6,812 bases of DNA from Pseudomonadota bacterium (GTDB lineage: Bacteria; Myxococcota; Myxococcia; Myxococcales; Myxococcaceae). The position numbers were made by a program, and so were the translations under genes. The stretch is from positions 1-6,812 of the forward strand of contig JAFADT010000179.1 of NCBI GenBank assembly GCA_023424585.1, in the 5' to 3' direction. Shown piece by piece: positions 1-6,067 of this stretch; the first letter of the stretch is position 1, and each line of letters opens with the position of its first letter. The notes beneath the pieces are model-generated. The model saw nothing but the letters and a program-made list of their open reading frames with translations, did no database searches and was not told the DNA's origin.

Positions 1-695
1 GGCTCGTACAGCGCCAGGTCCCCCGTGCCCTGCGGGCCCGCCCACGGCTGCCCCTGGTCATCCACCGGGGGCACCTGCGGCACCACGCCCACCAGGCTCA
101 CCACGTCCGCCGTGGCGGAGAAAGCCCCGTGGTCATCCGCGCCGCCCTTCGCGCCGCCCCCCAGCAGTCCGCCCGCGCCCAGCAGTGACTCCGCGCCCGG
201 CGCCGCCTTGGGCACCGTGCCCTTCACCGCGACCTCCAGCGCCACCTTGCCGCCCGGGGCCACCGGCGGCTCCACCGCGATGCGTTGCAGCGTGGGCTCC
301 GGCCCCACCTCCAGCGCCACGGCCTTCCCGTTGAGCTTCGCGCCGGACAGCGTCACCTGGCGGGAGCGGGTGTTGGGCGTCAGCCGCAGGTACAGCTCCG
401 TCACCGGCAGGGGCCCCTTCGCCACCAGCTCCACCTGCACCTTGCCCCAGACGCGCCGCTCCTTCGGCTCCACCTCCAACTGCACGCGGTAGAGCGGCAC
501 GGACTCCAGCGGCCCCAGCGCCCGCGCGGCCCGGTCCCGCTCCTCCGGCTTCAGGTGCTGGAGGCACAGCTGCACCTCCGGCGCCACGCTGGCCGCGCCG
601 GGGACGGCGGGGGCGGGAGGAGGGGCCGCGGCCCCAGGGCTCGCGACCAGCGCGCACAGCAGCCACCATCCGGGGAGGGTCCGCATGGGAGGCAT
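1..695 (-). CDS. Secreted M1-family metallopeptidase, N-terminal part (partial at window start)
   Basis: This frame stays open for 231 codons from an ATG at 695 to the window edge, so the C-terminal part lies outside. Residues 4-24 look like a Sec signal peptide: Arg at 5, a Trp/Leu/Ala core, then a Gly-Ala-Ala-Ala cleavage region. After a Pro/Ala-rich stretch, residues 67-160 resemble the non-catalytic N-terminal beta domain of M1 (aminopeptidase N-like) enzymes: VPLYRVQLEVEP, WGKVQVEL, then LYLRLTPN at 101-108 and a PPVAPGGKVALEV strand. The later segment around GDLALY (225-230) also fits. The HExxH zinc site, which should follow, is not in the window, so catalytic activity cannot be confirmed. 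A second in-frame ATG at 686 would give a start three residues shorter with an equally good signal peptide. No strong ribosome binding site separates them; GGGG about 9 nt before 695 favours the longer form slightly. Family assignment is by pattern memory and is moderately sure. Confidence 0.62.
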   Translation of the reverse strand, partial: MPPMRTLPGWWLLCALVASPGAAAPPPAPAVPGAASVAPEVQLCLQHLKPEERDRAARALGPLESVPLYRVQLEVEPKERRVWGKVQVELVAKGPLPVTELYLRLTPNTRSRQVTLSGAKLNGKAVALEVGPEPTLQRIAVEPPVAPGGKVALEVAVKGTVPKAAPGAESLLGAGGLLGGGAKGGADDHGAFSATADVVSLVGVVPQVPPVDDQGQPWAGPQGTGDLALYE

Positions 696-700
696 GCTAA

Positions 701-730
701 TTGACCCCGTCCGGGGCCGCTCGCTACAAG
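701..730 (+). promoter_or_regulatory. Candidate sigma70-type promoter for the 738 lipoprotein gene
   Basis: TTGACC at 701-706 (5 of 6 to the -35 consensus) is followed after 18 bp by TACAAG at 725-730 (4 of 6 to the -10 consensus). Transcription would begin near 737, essentially on the GTG start codon at 738. The element lies within the 42-bp gap between two divergent genes. It is inferred from sequence match only. Confidence 0.4.
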
Positions 731-737
731 CCTCCGG

Positions 738-1334
738 GTGCGCCACTCGCGAACGTTGACCCTCTCCGCCGCCGCGCTGAGCCTCCTGGCCTGCGCGAAG
801 CAGGTTCCCCCGTCCACCGCCGCCGCGCCGCCCGAGCCGCGCTCGGTGCAGCTGCTGAGCGCCACGCCCGAGCGAGAGACCGCGCGCCTGGAGGCGAAGC
901 GCGAGGACGTGGAGGTGGACACGCGCGAGGGTGAGCGCACGCCGCGCGTCGTCGCCACCGGCGAGACGCCGCAGCTGCTGCTGGACGGCGCCAAGGCCCA
1001 GCTCTGCGGAGACGCGGCCTGCACGCAGGGCTTCTCCGTGGACAACTTCCTCCTGCTGGAGGTGCTGGACACGAAGGGGAAGGTGTCGCGCCGCGCCGCC
1101 GTGGGCTTCGCGGACAGCGTCTTCATCGGCAACGAGCAGGTGGACAACGTGGGCCGGCGCGCCTTCAGCTTCGAGCCCAACGAGGTGGACGTCACCGCCC
1201 TGCTGCCGGAGTCCGAGCCCTTCCGCCTCCGCGCCACCGCGCTGGACTACTGGGGCGTGGGCCGCGTGACCAACGTCTTCCTCCGGCTGGAGCCCGGCGC
1301 GGGCCGCGCCGAGGACGACCTGCGAGGCCACTGA
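738..1334 (+). CDS. Lipoprotein of unknown function, predicted beta-rich
   Basis: This encodes 198 residues from a GTG start. Residues 1-18 form a lipoprotein signal peptide with lipobox L-L-A-C, so Cys19 would be lipidated after signal peptidase II cleavage. A Pro/Ala-rich linker (about 23-35) and a charged segment rich in Glu and Arg (42-70) follow. Residues 76-185 look like alternating beta strands, with Cys90 and Cys95 close enough for a disulfide, then FSFEPNEVDVTALL (143-156) and a strand pair around ALDYWGVGRVTNVFLRL. That final layout recalls a beta-sandwich, but I do not recognise a named family. The lipobox sits at the expected distance from this GTG, which decides the start; no Shine-Dalgarno sequence precedes it. 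The gene is divergent from the M1 peptidase gene and convergent with the PEGA gene. Function is unknown, and an envelope location is the only firm inference. Confidence 0.8.
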   Translation: MRHSRTLTLSAAALSLLACAKQVPPSTAAAPPEPRSVQLLSATPERETARLEAKREDVEVDTREGERTPRVVATGETPQLLLDGAKAQLCGDAACTQGFSVDNFLLLEVLDTKGKVSRRAAVGFADSVFIGNEQVDNVGRRAFSFEPNEVDVTALLPESEPFRLRATALDYWGVGRVTNVFLRLEPGAGRAEDDLRGH

Positions 1335-1337
1335 ACG

Positions 1338-1354
1338 CGGCCCCGGTGGGGCCG
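1338..1354. terminator. GC hairpin in convergent gap (terminator candidate 1)
   Basis: A 7-bp perfect stem, CGGCCCC (1338-1344) with GGGGCCG (1348-1354), encloses a 3-nt loop GGT. It begins 3 nt after the stop codon of the 738-1334 lipoprotein gene. There is no U tract on either strand, so it may act with Rho or as a 3'-end stabiliser and is not a classical intrinsic terminator. Confidence 0.45.
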
Positions 1355-1359
1355 GGCGG

Positions 1360-1383
1360 GCGCGGAGGGCGCACGCCCCGCGC
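1360..1383. terminator. GC hairpin in convergent gap (terminator candidate 2)
   Basis: GCGCG (1360-1364) pairs with CGCGC (1379-1383) and GGGC (1367-1370) pairs with GCCC (1375-1378), with a 2-nt bulge (1365-1366) and loop GCAC. It lies 2 nt beyond the stop codon of the minus-strand PEGA gene. Together with the neighbouring hairpin at 1338-1354 it fills the gap of about 50 bp between convergent genes. No U tract is present. Confidence 0.45.
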
Positions 1384-1385
1384 GG

Positions 1386-2393
1386 TCAGAAGCGCACGCC
1401 GTTCGCGGGCAGGGCCGGGCGCAGGCTGGAGAAGCCAATCTGGCCGTCGCACGTTCTGCCGCACACGCCGTCCGCAGTGAGTTCTGTAGGGCTCCGGGTC
1501 GCCGCGTAGGCCCCGACGCCCGCCGCGGCGGCCACCACGCCCACGCCCACCCAGACGTACCACTTCTGGTACCAGGACTTGCTGGTGCTCTCCTTCACCT
1601 CCGGCGGCTGCTCGGCGCCCAGCGCCAGCCCGGGCTGGTCCATCGGCTCGGCGGTCTTCGAGGGCTCCAGCACCGTCGAGCGAGGCGTGTCGCCCGCCTG
1701 CGCCACCGACGCGGTGGTGTCGGCGGAGGGACGCAGGCGCCCCTCCACGACGTAGAGCTGGCCGGCGCGCACGTTGATGTTCTTCACGTCCTTGAGCCCC
1801 GGCCCGCGGAACTCGATTTCGTGCGGCCCCTGGGTCAAGGGGTGGTTGTCGATGGGGGCGAGGCCCACGCGCGCCCCGTCCACGAACACCACCACGCGAG
1901 GCACGTCCGCGCGCAGGGTGGCGAAGCCCGTGGCCGCGTCCAGCGCGATGAGCAGCTCCGTCGTCAGGCCCGGCGCCAGCGTCACCTGCTGGTTGAACTC
2001 CAGATAGTTCTGGCGGCGGGCGATGACGATGTGCTCCCCCGGCGTCAGCTCCAGCGGTGTCTGGGGGTTCACCTCCTGGCCGTCCACCGTCACCTTTGCG
2101 CCACGCGCGTTGCTGCCCAGCTTGAGCGCGAGCGTGGCCTTCTGCGGCGTCGTGTCCTCGGCGGTGGCCGTCGCGGCGTTCTTGCCCGCCTTGCCCTTGC
2201 GCGCGCCCACCTTCTCCTTCTTGGGCGGCGTCTTGCGCTTCACCGTCGTCTTCGCCGGCTTGGGCTTGGCCTTGGACTTGGTGGGCGGCGGCGTTGAAGG
2301 CCCCAGGAGCTCATCAATGTCCTGGGCGAACGCCGCGGACGGCAGCGCCAGGGTGGCGACGAGCGACAGGATGGCGAAGCGGCGGAGACTCAT
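1386..2393 (-). CDS. Exported PEGA-domain protein with basic linker and C-terminal membrane anchor
   Basis: This encodes 335 residues from ATG at 2393. Residues 1-24 are a Sec signal peptide ending in A-F-A-Q. Residues 34-71 form a Lys/Pro-rich basic linker. Two PEGA-like beta repeats follow: about 86-151, with VTVDGQEV and a TPLELTPGEHIV turn, and about 157-220, with VVVFVDGARVGLAP and QGPHEIEF. These are the usual 'value of a decorated short strand plus P-G-x-H' features of PEGA domains, which are found in surface and periplasmic proteins and in some kinases. A low-complexity linker (222-272) leads to a hydrophobic Val/Gly/Ala segment (279-298), probably a transmembrane helix, and a short tail with Cys311 and Cys315. 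The repeats would be periplasmic, and the basic linker could contact envelope polymers; that is inference. The gene stands alone, with divergent and convergent neighbours. No clear Shine-Dalgarno is visible before the ATG. The partner or ligand is unknown. Confidence 0.82.
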   Translation of the reverse strand: MSLRRFAILSLVATLALPSAAFAQDIDELLGPSTPPPTKSKAKPKPAKTTVKRKTPPKKEKVGARKGKAGKNAATATAEDTTPQKATLALKLGSNARGAKVTVDGQEVNPQTPLELTPGEHIVIARRQNYLEFNQQVTLAPGLTTELLIALDAATGFATLRADVPRVVVFVDGARVGLAPIDNHPLTQGPHEIEFRGPGLKDVKNINVRAGQLYVVEGRLRPSADTTASVAQAGDTPRSTVLEPSKTAEPMDQPGLALGAEQPPEVKESTSKSWYQKWYVWVGVGVVAAAAGVGAYAATRSPTELTADGVCGRTCDGQIGFSSLRPALPANGVRF

Positions 2394-2476
2394 GTCGGTC
2401 CGAAGGTTAGAGAGTCACCCCAGGGGAAGCAAACACCGTCCCACCGGGCCGTCCGTTGGGAGAATATCCGCGCCCC
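2394..2476. promoter_or_regulatory. Divergent intergenic region, presumed back-to-back promoters
   Basis: This 83-bp gap separates the start of the PEGA gene (minus) from the start of a lipoprotein gene (plus), so both promoters should lie here or just inside the genes. Toward the lipoprotein, GAATAT at 2462-2467 is the only AT-rich -10-like hexamer, 9 nt before the ATG, with no convincing -35. Toward the PEGA gene, a weak TTTGCT / TCTAAC pair with 16-bp spacing can be drawn on the minus strand. Neither is strong. Confidence 0.3.
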
Positions 2477-3004
2477 ATGCACCGCGCCCTCGTCACCCTC
2501 CCCCTTGGCCTCTGTGTCCTCTCGCTCACGGCCTGTCCGGGCAAGGCCCCGCCCCGGGTGGAGACCGCCACGGCCTCCACGCCGCCGCCCATCCACGTGC
2601 CGCCCGGGTGTGAGCAGGACCAGTCCGGCGACTACCACCACGCGCAAAACCCGGCCTTCCGGTACCTGGGCCAGGACGACGGCCGCACCCTGTCGCTCGC
2701 GGTGGTGCGCGCGTGGGCGGATGGGGGCGTGGAGTCCCCGGACGCGGGGTCCGTGGGCATCGTCCTCACCCGCACGCCGGAGGGCTTCGTGGGCGAGACG
2801 CGCGCCACCGGCTTCAGCGCCTCCGGCACGCCCTGCCCCGTCACCTTCCCCACGGAGGCCGTGGCCTGCACCGACGCCGGCCTCACGCTGAGGGCCGCGT
2901 CCAGCACCGCCATCGACGAGGGCTGCCGCCCCGCCACCTCCGGCCCCGCCCCGGTGCGCCAGGAACAGGTGCTGCTGCGCGGCGCGCCCGACGCGGGCCT
3001 GTAG
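2477..3004 (+). CDS. Cysteine-containing lipoprotein of unknown function
   Basis: This encodes 175 residues from ATG at 2477. Residues 1-19 form a lipoprotein signal peptide with lipobox L-T-A-C, so Cys20 is the predicted lipidation site. An in-frame TTG at 2456 would add seven residues before the Met and is less likely, because the ATG places the positive residues and hydrophobic core normally. A Pro/Thr-rich linker (24-43) precedes a mature domain with four cysteines at 45, 120, 131 and 150, enough for two disulfides. A segment CEQDQSGDYHHAQNPAF at 45-61 leads into FRYLGQDDGRTLSL (61-74). That pattern resembles a paralogous group of small lipoproteins I associate with myxobacteria, but no function is known to me. 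The gene is divergent from the PEGA gene and convergent with the glycosyltransferase gene. An outer-membrane or periplasmic location is inferred. Confidence 0.78.
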   Translation: MHRALVTLPLGLCVLSLTACPGKAPPRVETATASTPPPIHVPPGCEQDQSGDYHHAQNPAFRYLGQDDGRTLSLAVVRAWADGGVESPDAGSVGIVLTRTPEGFVGETRATGFSASGTPCPVTFPTEAVACTDAGLTLRAASSTAIDEGCRPATSGPAPVRQEQVLLRGAPDAGL

Positions 3005-3022
3005 CCCCACGGGGAAAAGCAC

Positions 3023-3070
3023 CGCGCCGCCCTCCCCGCCCTGTGAATCCAGGTGGGAAGCGGCGGCGCG
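3023..3070. terminator. Inverted repeat between convergent genes, possible bidirectional terminator
   Basis: CGCGCCGCC (3023-3031) is an exact 9-bp inverted match to GGCGGCGCG (3062-3070). The 30-nt loop can itself form a small CCTG/CAGG stem. It lies in the 95-bp gap between the lipoprotein stop at 3004 and the glycosyltransferase stop at 3100. No U tract follows on either strand, so a terminator role is only positional inference. Confidence 0.38.
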
Positions 3071-3099
3071 AAGGGGAAGCGCGAAGCGGTGCCGGGGAC

Positions 3100-4623
3100 T
3101 CAGGCCGCCTGGCGCGGCTGCTCCTCGGAGGACGTCACGGCGGGGGCGGCCTCGGCCACCTTCGCCTTGCCGGCCAGCCCCTGGAGCAGGCTGGACACGC
3201 CCACGTAGAGGAATCCCGCCAGGAACAGGATGATGAAGGGCACCGACGTGTAGATGCGCGAGTCGATGGCGAACCACAGCGCCCCGGTGAAGTAGGCGGC
3301 GAAGAGCAGCTCCACCACCGGCATCAGCGTCTTGCTGCCCCGGTAGCTCTTCTTCACGGCCTTGACGCTCTTGCCCTCCGCGCCCGTCTTCGGCGTGCGC
3401 GCGAAGCCCGACTGCTGGTTGAGCAGCGCCTCGCCCACGGCCTTCGCGTTGTTGATGGCCAGGCCGATGCCCAGGCTCATCAGGAAGGGCAGGTACTTGA
3501 AGCGATCCCACCCCTTCACGCCGCGCTCGCGCTGGGCGGCCACGTAGAAGACGCAGACGCTGGCCGTGGCCGTGATGAAGAAGGGCAGGTCCAGGAACAG
3601 CGTGCCGTACAGGCCGTGCTGGAAGCGCACCACCATGCTGATGGGCATCAGCACGGACAGGAGCACCATCAACAGGTAGGCCATGTTGTTGGTGAGGTGG
3701 AAGAAGGCCTCGCGCTTCACCAGCAGCGGCAGGTCGCTCTTGAGGATGGTGGGCAGCAGCTTCTTCGCGGTCTGGATGGAGCCCTTGGCCCAGCGGTGCT
3801 GCTGGCTCTTGAAGGCGTTCATGTCCACGGGCACCTCCGCCGGGGAGATGACCTCCGGGAGGAACACGAACTGCCAGCCCTTCAGCTGGGCGCGGTAGGA
3901 CAGGTCCAGGTCCTCCGTGAGCGTGTCGTGCTGCCAGCCGCCCGCGTCGGCGATGGTGGTGCGGCGCCAGATGCCCGCGGTGCCGTTGAAATTGAAGAAG
4001 CAGCCGGCGCGGTTGCGCGCGGTGTGCTCAATGATGAAGTGCCCGTCCAGGAAGATGCTCTGCGCCTGCGTGAGGATGCTGAACTCACGGTTCAGGTGGC
4101 CCCAGCGCACCTGCACCATGCCCACCTTCGCGTCCGCGAAGAACGGCACCGTGCGCATCAGGAAGTCGGGGCTCGGGACGAAGTCCGCGTCGAACACCGC
4201 CACGTACTCGCCCGTGGCCAGCTTGAGGCCGTTCTCCAGCGCGCCCGCCTTGAAGCCCTGGCGGTTGACGCGGTGGATGTAGACGATGTCGTGGCCCTTC
4301 TGCCGGTGGCGCTCCACGCACGCACGCGCGATGGCGCACGTCTCGTCCGTGGAGTCGTCCAGCACCTGGATCTCCAGCAGCTCGCGCGGGTAGTCGATGC
4401 GGCACACCGACTCCACCAGGCGCTCCACCACGTACATCTCGTTGAAGATGGGCAGCTGGATGGTGACCCTGGGCAGCGCCTTCAGCGTGCCGTTGGGCGT
4501 CGGCAGCTTGAACTTGTGGCGGTAATACAGAAACGCCATGCGGTAGCGGTGAGAGCCGTAGACCCCCAGCACGCTCAGCAGGCTGAAATAGACAGCCAGG
4601 AAGATGATCTCGACGGTGGTCAT
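3100..4623 (-). CDS. Processive family 2 glycosyltransferase (cellulose/mannan synthase-like)
   Basis: This encodes 507 residues from ATG at 4623. It is predicted to be an inner-membrane enzyme that polymerises a polysaccharide from a nucleotide sugar at the cytoplasmic face. An N-terminal transmembrane helix (about 4-23) is followed by the GT-A domain. All hallmark motifs are seen: PIFNE at 58-62, LDDSTDE at 88-94, KAGAL at 125-129, DAD at 145-147 (metal/UDP binding), TED at 236-238 (catalytic base) and QQHRW at 274-278, the Q(Q/R)xRW signature of processive synthases. Hydrophobic segments near 311-332, 342-364, 377-391, 434-451 and 460-480 would form the translocating channel and interface helices. 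The last 25 residues are a polar Ala/Glu tail. There is no PilZ domain in the protein and no BcsB, CelC-type or other synthase partner beside it, so substrate (glucose, mannose or other) and regulation remain open. Its promoter and long leader are described separately. Confidence 0.9.
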   Translation of the reverse strand: MTTVEIIFLAVYFSLLSVLGVYGSHRYRMAFLYYRHKFKLPTPNGTLKALPRVTIQLPIFNEMYVVERLVESVCRIDYPRELLEIQVLDDSTDETCAIARACVERHRQKGHDIVYIHRVNRQGFKAGALENGLKLATGEYVAVFDADFVPSPDFLMRTVPFFADAKVGMVQVRWGHLNREFSILTQAQSIFLDGHFIIEHTARNRAGCFFNFNGTAGIWRRTTIADAGGWQHDTLTEDLDLSYRAQLKGWQFVFLPEVISPAEVPVDMNAFKSQQHRWAKGSIQTAKKLLPTILKSDLPLLVKREAFFHLTNNMAYLLMVLLSVLMPISMVVRFQHGLYGTLFLDLPFFITATASVCVFYVAAQRERGVKGWDRFKYLPFLMSLGIGLAINNAKAVGEALLNQQSGFARTPKTGAEGKSVKAVKKSYRGSKTLMPVVELLFAAYFTGALWFAIDSRIYTSVPFIILFLAGFLYVGVSSLLQGLAGKAKVAEAAPAVTSSEEQPRQAA

Positions 4624-4642
4624 CAGTGACGCTCAGCCCCTC

Positions 4643-4664
4643 CCGCTGGCCCTGTCGCCAGCGG
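4643..4664 (-). promoter_or_regulatory. Hairpin in glycosyltransferase 5' leader next to the start codon
   Basis: On the minus strand CCGCTGGC (4664-4657) pairs perfectly over 8 bp with GCCAGCGG (4650-4643) around the 6-nt loop GACAGG. The purine-rich GAGGGG that follows at once (4642-4637), 13 nt before the ATG, is the only Shine-Dalgarno-like sequence, though its spacing is long. The loop is fully complementary to CCTGTC further upstream in the same leader (4760-4755). A regulatory role is inferred. Confidence 0.45.
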
Positions 4665-4792
4665 TCCTACCAGACGTGGCGGCATGCCAACCGACCGCTC
4701 ACGCTGACCGCCGCCTGTGGGTCTGCTGAGCCCCGCCCCGTATGTGCCCGTAAAGACAGGGCTTTGACCTTCCGGCTACTGATCGCCGGCGG

Positions 4793-4821
4793 ACAATAGG
4801 GAGCCACCCGGGTCGTGTCAA
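4793..4821 (-). promoter_or_regulatory. Sigma70-type promoter for the glycosyltransferase gene
   Basis: On the minus strand a perfect -35 TTGACA (4821-4816) is followed after exactly 17 bp by TATTGT (4798-4793), 4 of 6 to the -10 consensus. Initiation would be near 4786, leaving about 163 nt of untranslated leader before the ATG at 4623. This is the best housekeeping-type promoter in the window. Confidence 0.68.
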
Positions 4822-4861
4822 ACTATTCCCCGGATTCGAGAGGCTTTGAAAGGCGGTTTTG

Positions 4862-4892
4862 ACGCAGGATGTCACCCCTTTCTTCCCTGCGT
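4862..4892. repeat. 7-bp inverted repeat between ddl and the glycosyltransferase promoter
   Basis: ACGCAGG (4862-4868) and CCTGCGT (4886-4892) are exact inverted copies separated by 17 bp. The site is about 41 bp upstream of the -35 element at 4816-4821 and about 70 bp after the ddl stop. It could be an operator half-site pair for a dimeric regulator or a loose 3'-end hairpin of ddl. No U tract follows. Confidence 0.35.
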
Positions 4893-4963
4893 TAGGGCGA
4901 GGCTTGGGACCTTCACGGCCCCGGCTGGGGACGACGTCCCGGGTGCTCCGAGCGATGGAGGAC

Positions 4964-5938
4964 CTAGCGGGCGGCGCGCAGGGGCACGGGCACCACCGGC
5001 GTGACGGCAGGGCCTTCCGCCACGTGGGACTCGTCACGGGTGGCGAGCTCCAGCACGCCCTGCACCAGCGCCGGGAAGTCCAGGCCCGCCCGGGCGGCAA
5101 TCTTCGGCAGGAGGCTGGTGGGGGTGAAGCCCGGCAGGGTGTTCACCTCCAGGACGACGTCGTTCTCCGTGTCCGAGCACATCAGGTCCACGCGGCCGTA
5201 GCCCCGGCAGCCCAGGGCGCGGTACGCCGCGAGCGCGAGCGCCTCCACGTTGACGCGGCGCGTGTCGGACAGGCGGGGCGGGAGGAAGTACTGGGCGCCG
5301 CCCTTGTACTTGGCCTCGTAGTCGAAGCCCTCGCGCGGGTAGGACACCTCGCAGCTGCCCAGCACGCGGTCGCCGAGGATGCCCACGGTCACCTCCTGGC
5401 CCTGGACGAAGCGCTCCACCAGGGCCTCGCCGCCGAAGCGGCACGCCTGGGCCACCGCGGGCACCAGCGCCCCGGCGTCGTGCACCACGGACAGGCCCAC
5501 GGACGAGCCGCCCTTCGCGGGCTTCACCACGCAGGGGAAGCCGCTGTCGCCGTGCAGCGCGAGCGCGCGCTCCGCGTCCTCGCGGGCCACGCGGTAGCCC
5601 CGGGGCGAGGCCAGGTTGTGCAGTTGGAAGAGCTTCTTCGCCATGGGCTTGTCCATGGCCAGCGCGGAGGCCAGCACGCCGGAGCCGGTGTAGGGAAGCT
5701 CCAGCAGCTCCAGCAGGCCCTGCACGCGGCCGTCCTCGCCCATGCGGCCGTGCAGCGCGATGAAGGCCACGTCGAGGTCCGCCGCGCGCAGCGCCCGGTC
5801 CAGGCCGGGGCCCGCGAAGACGCGGGTGACGGCGTGGCCCAGGGTCTCCAGGGCCGCCACCACGGCCTCCCCCGTCTTGAGCGAAACCTCCCGCTCCTCG
5901 CCCCACCCGCCCATCAGCACTCCCACGCGCTTGCCCAT
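4964..5938 (-). CDS. ddl: D-alanine--D-alanine ligase
   Basis: This encodes 324 residues from ATG at 5938. It joins two D-alanines using ATP in the cytoplasm, supplying the dipeptide that MurF adds to the peptidoglycan precursor. The ATP-grasp family motifs run in order: GGWGEEREVSL at 10-20 with Glu15 (equivalent to E. coli DdlB Glu15), ALHGRMGEDG at 61-70, LPYTGSGVLASALAMDK at 81-97, VKPAKGGSSVG at 138-148, YEAKY at 207-211 with the Tyr typical of D-Ala-D-Ala specificity, GRVD at 248-251, and LEVNTLPG at 263-270 with metal-binding Glu264 and Asn266, then Ser275-Leu276. Length is near the family norm of about 300-330, with a Pro/Val-rich tail of roughly 22 residues. A consensus AAGGAGG (5955-5949) 10 nt upstream fixes the start; the frame is open further upstream only by GC bias. 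The Ser at E. coli position 13 is Gly here. It is not next to other mur genes. Confidence 0.95.
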   Translation of the reverse strand: MGKRVGVLMGGWGEEREVSLKTGEAVVAALETLGHAVTRVFAGPGLDRALRAADLDVAFIALHGRMGEDGRVQGLLELLELPYTGSGVLASALAMDKPMAKKLFQLHNLASPRGYRVAREDAERALALHGDSGFPCVVKPAKGGSSVGLSVVHDAGALVPAVAQACRFGGEALVERFVQGQEVTVGILGDRVLGSCEVSYPREGFDYEAKYKGGAQYFLPPRLSDTRRVNVEALALAAYRALGCRGYGRVDLMCSDTENDVVLEVNTLPGFTPTSLLPKIAARAGLDFPALVQGVLELATRDESHVAEGPAVTPVVPVPLRAAR

Positions 5939-5948
5939 GTCGATGATG

Positions 5949-5955
5949 CCTCCTT
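5949..5955 (-). promoter_or_regulatory. Ribosome binding site of ddl
   Basis: AAGGAGG on the minus strand is a full anti-16S match, 10 nt before the ATG at 5938. It is the strongest Shine-Dalgarno in the window and decides the ddl start. Confidence 0.8.
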
Positions 5956-6067
5956 GGGCCCGCGTCAGAGCACGGATGATGCCACGCACCGGCGGTCCGC
6001 TCCGGCGCGGACGTCGCGTGCAGGTGGCTGGAATGACGGGGGTTTCGCGGTGGCGCGCGGACAGGCA

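Larger units (their letters stand above)
4624..4963. other. 340-bp non-coding region: ddl 3' end, glycosyltransferase promoter and leader
   Basis: No convincing gene lies here. The base composition is visibly less GC-rich around 4741-4890 than in the flanking genes, as expected of regulatory DNA. Reading on the minus strand after the ddl stop there is a small hairpin (4928-4940: GGGAC, loop GAC, GTCCC), then an inverted repeat at 4862-4892, then a sigma70-like promoter at 4793-4821, then a predicted leader of about 163 nt reaching the glycosyltransferase ATG at 4623. Confidence 0.7.

Noticed and set aside
133..1237. Open frames on both strands at 133-669, 285-704 and 551-1237
   Set aside because: They overlap the M1 peptidase and the 738 lipoprotein in other frames, and their Arg/Gly/Ala- or Ser/Arg-rich translations look like shadows.
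2456..2476. TTG start seven codons upstream for the lipoprotein at 2477
   Set aside because: The ATG gives a normal lipoprotein signal peptide, and the upstream part overlaps the presumed -10 region.
2390..3511. A 373-codon minus-strand frame overlapping the lipoprotein at 2477-3004
   Set aside because: The Gly/Arg/Ala-rich translation has no signal or domain. The plus strand has a clean lipobox protein and the frame intrudes on the glycosyltransferase.
2713..4629. A 638-codon open frame on the plus strand antisense to the glycosyltransferase
   Set aside because: Its translation is low-complexity Arg/His/Ala/Gln/Glu/Val-rich with no domain, while the opposite strand holds every GT2 motif. 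High third-position GC keeps the opposite frame open.
4741..4860. Resemblance of the minus-strand TCAAAGCC segments near 4757-4770 and 4838-4850 to a cyclic-di-GMP riboswitch core
   Set aside because: The second copy lies upstream of the promoter, and the remaining conserved GEMM segments and three-helix layout are not present.
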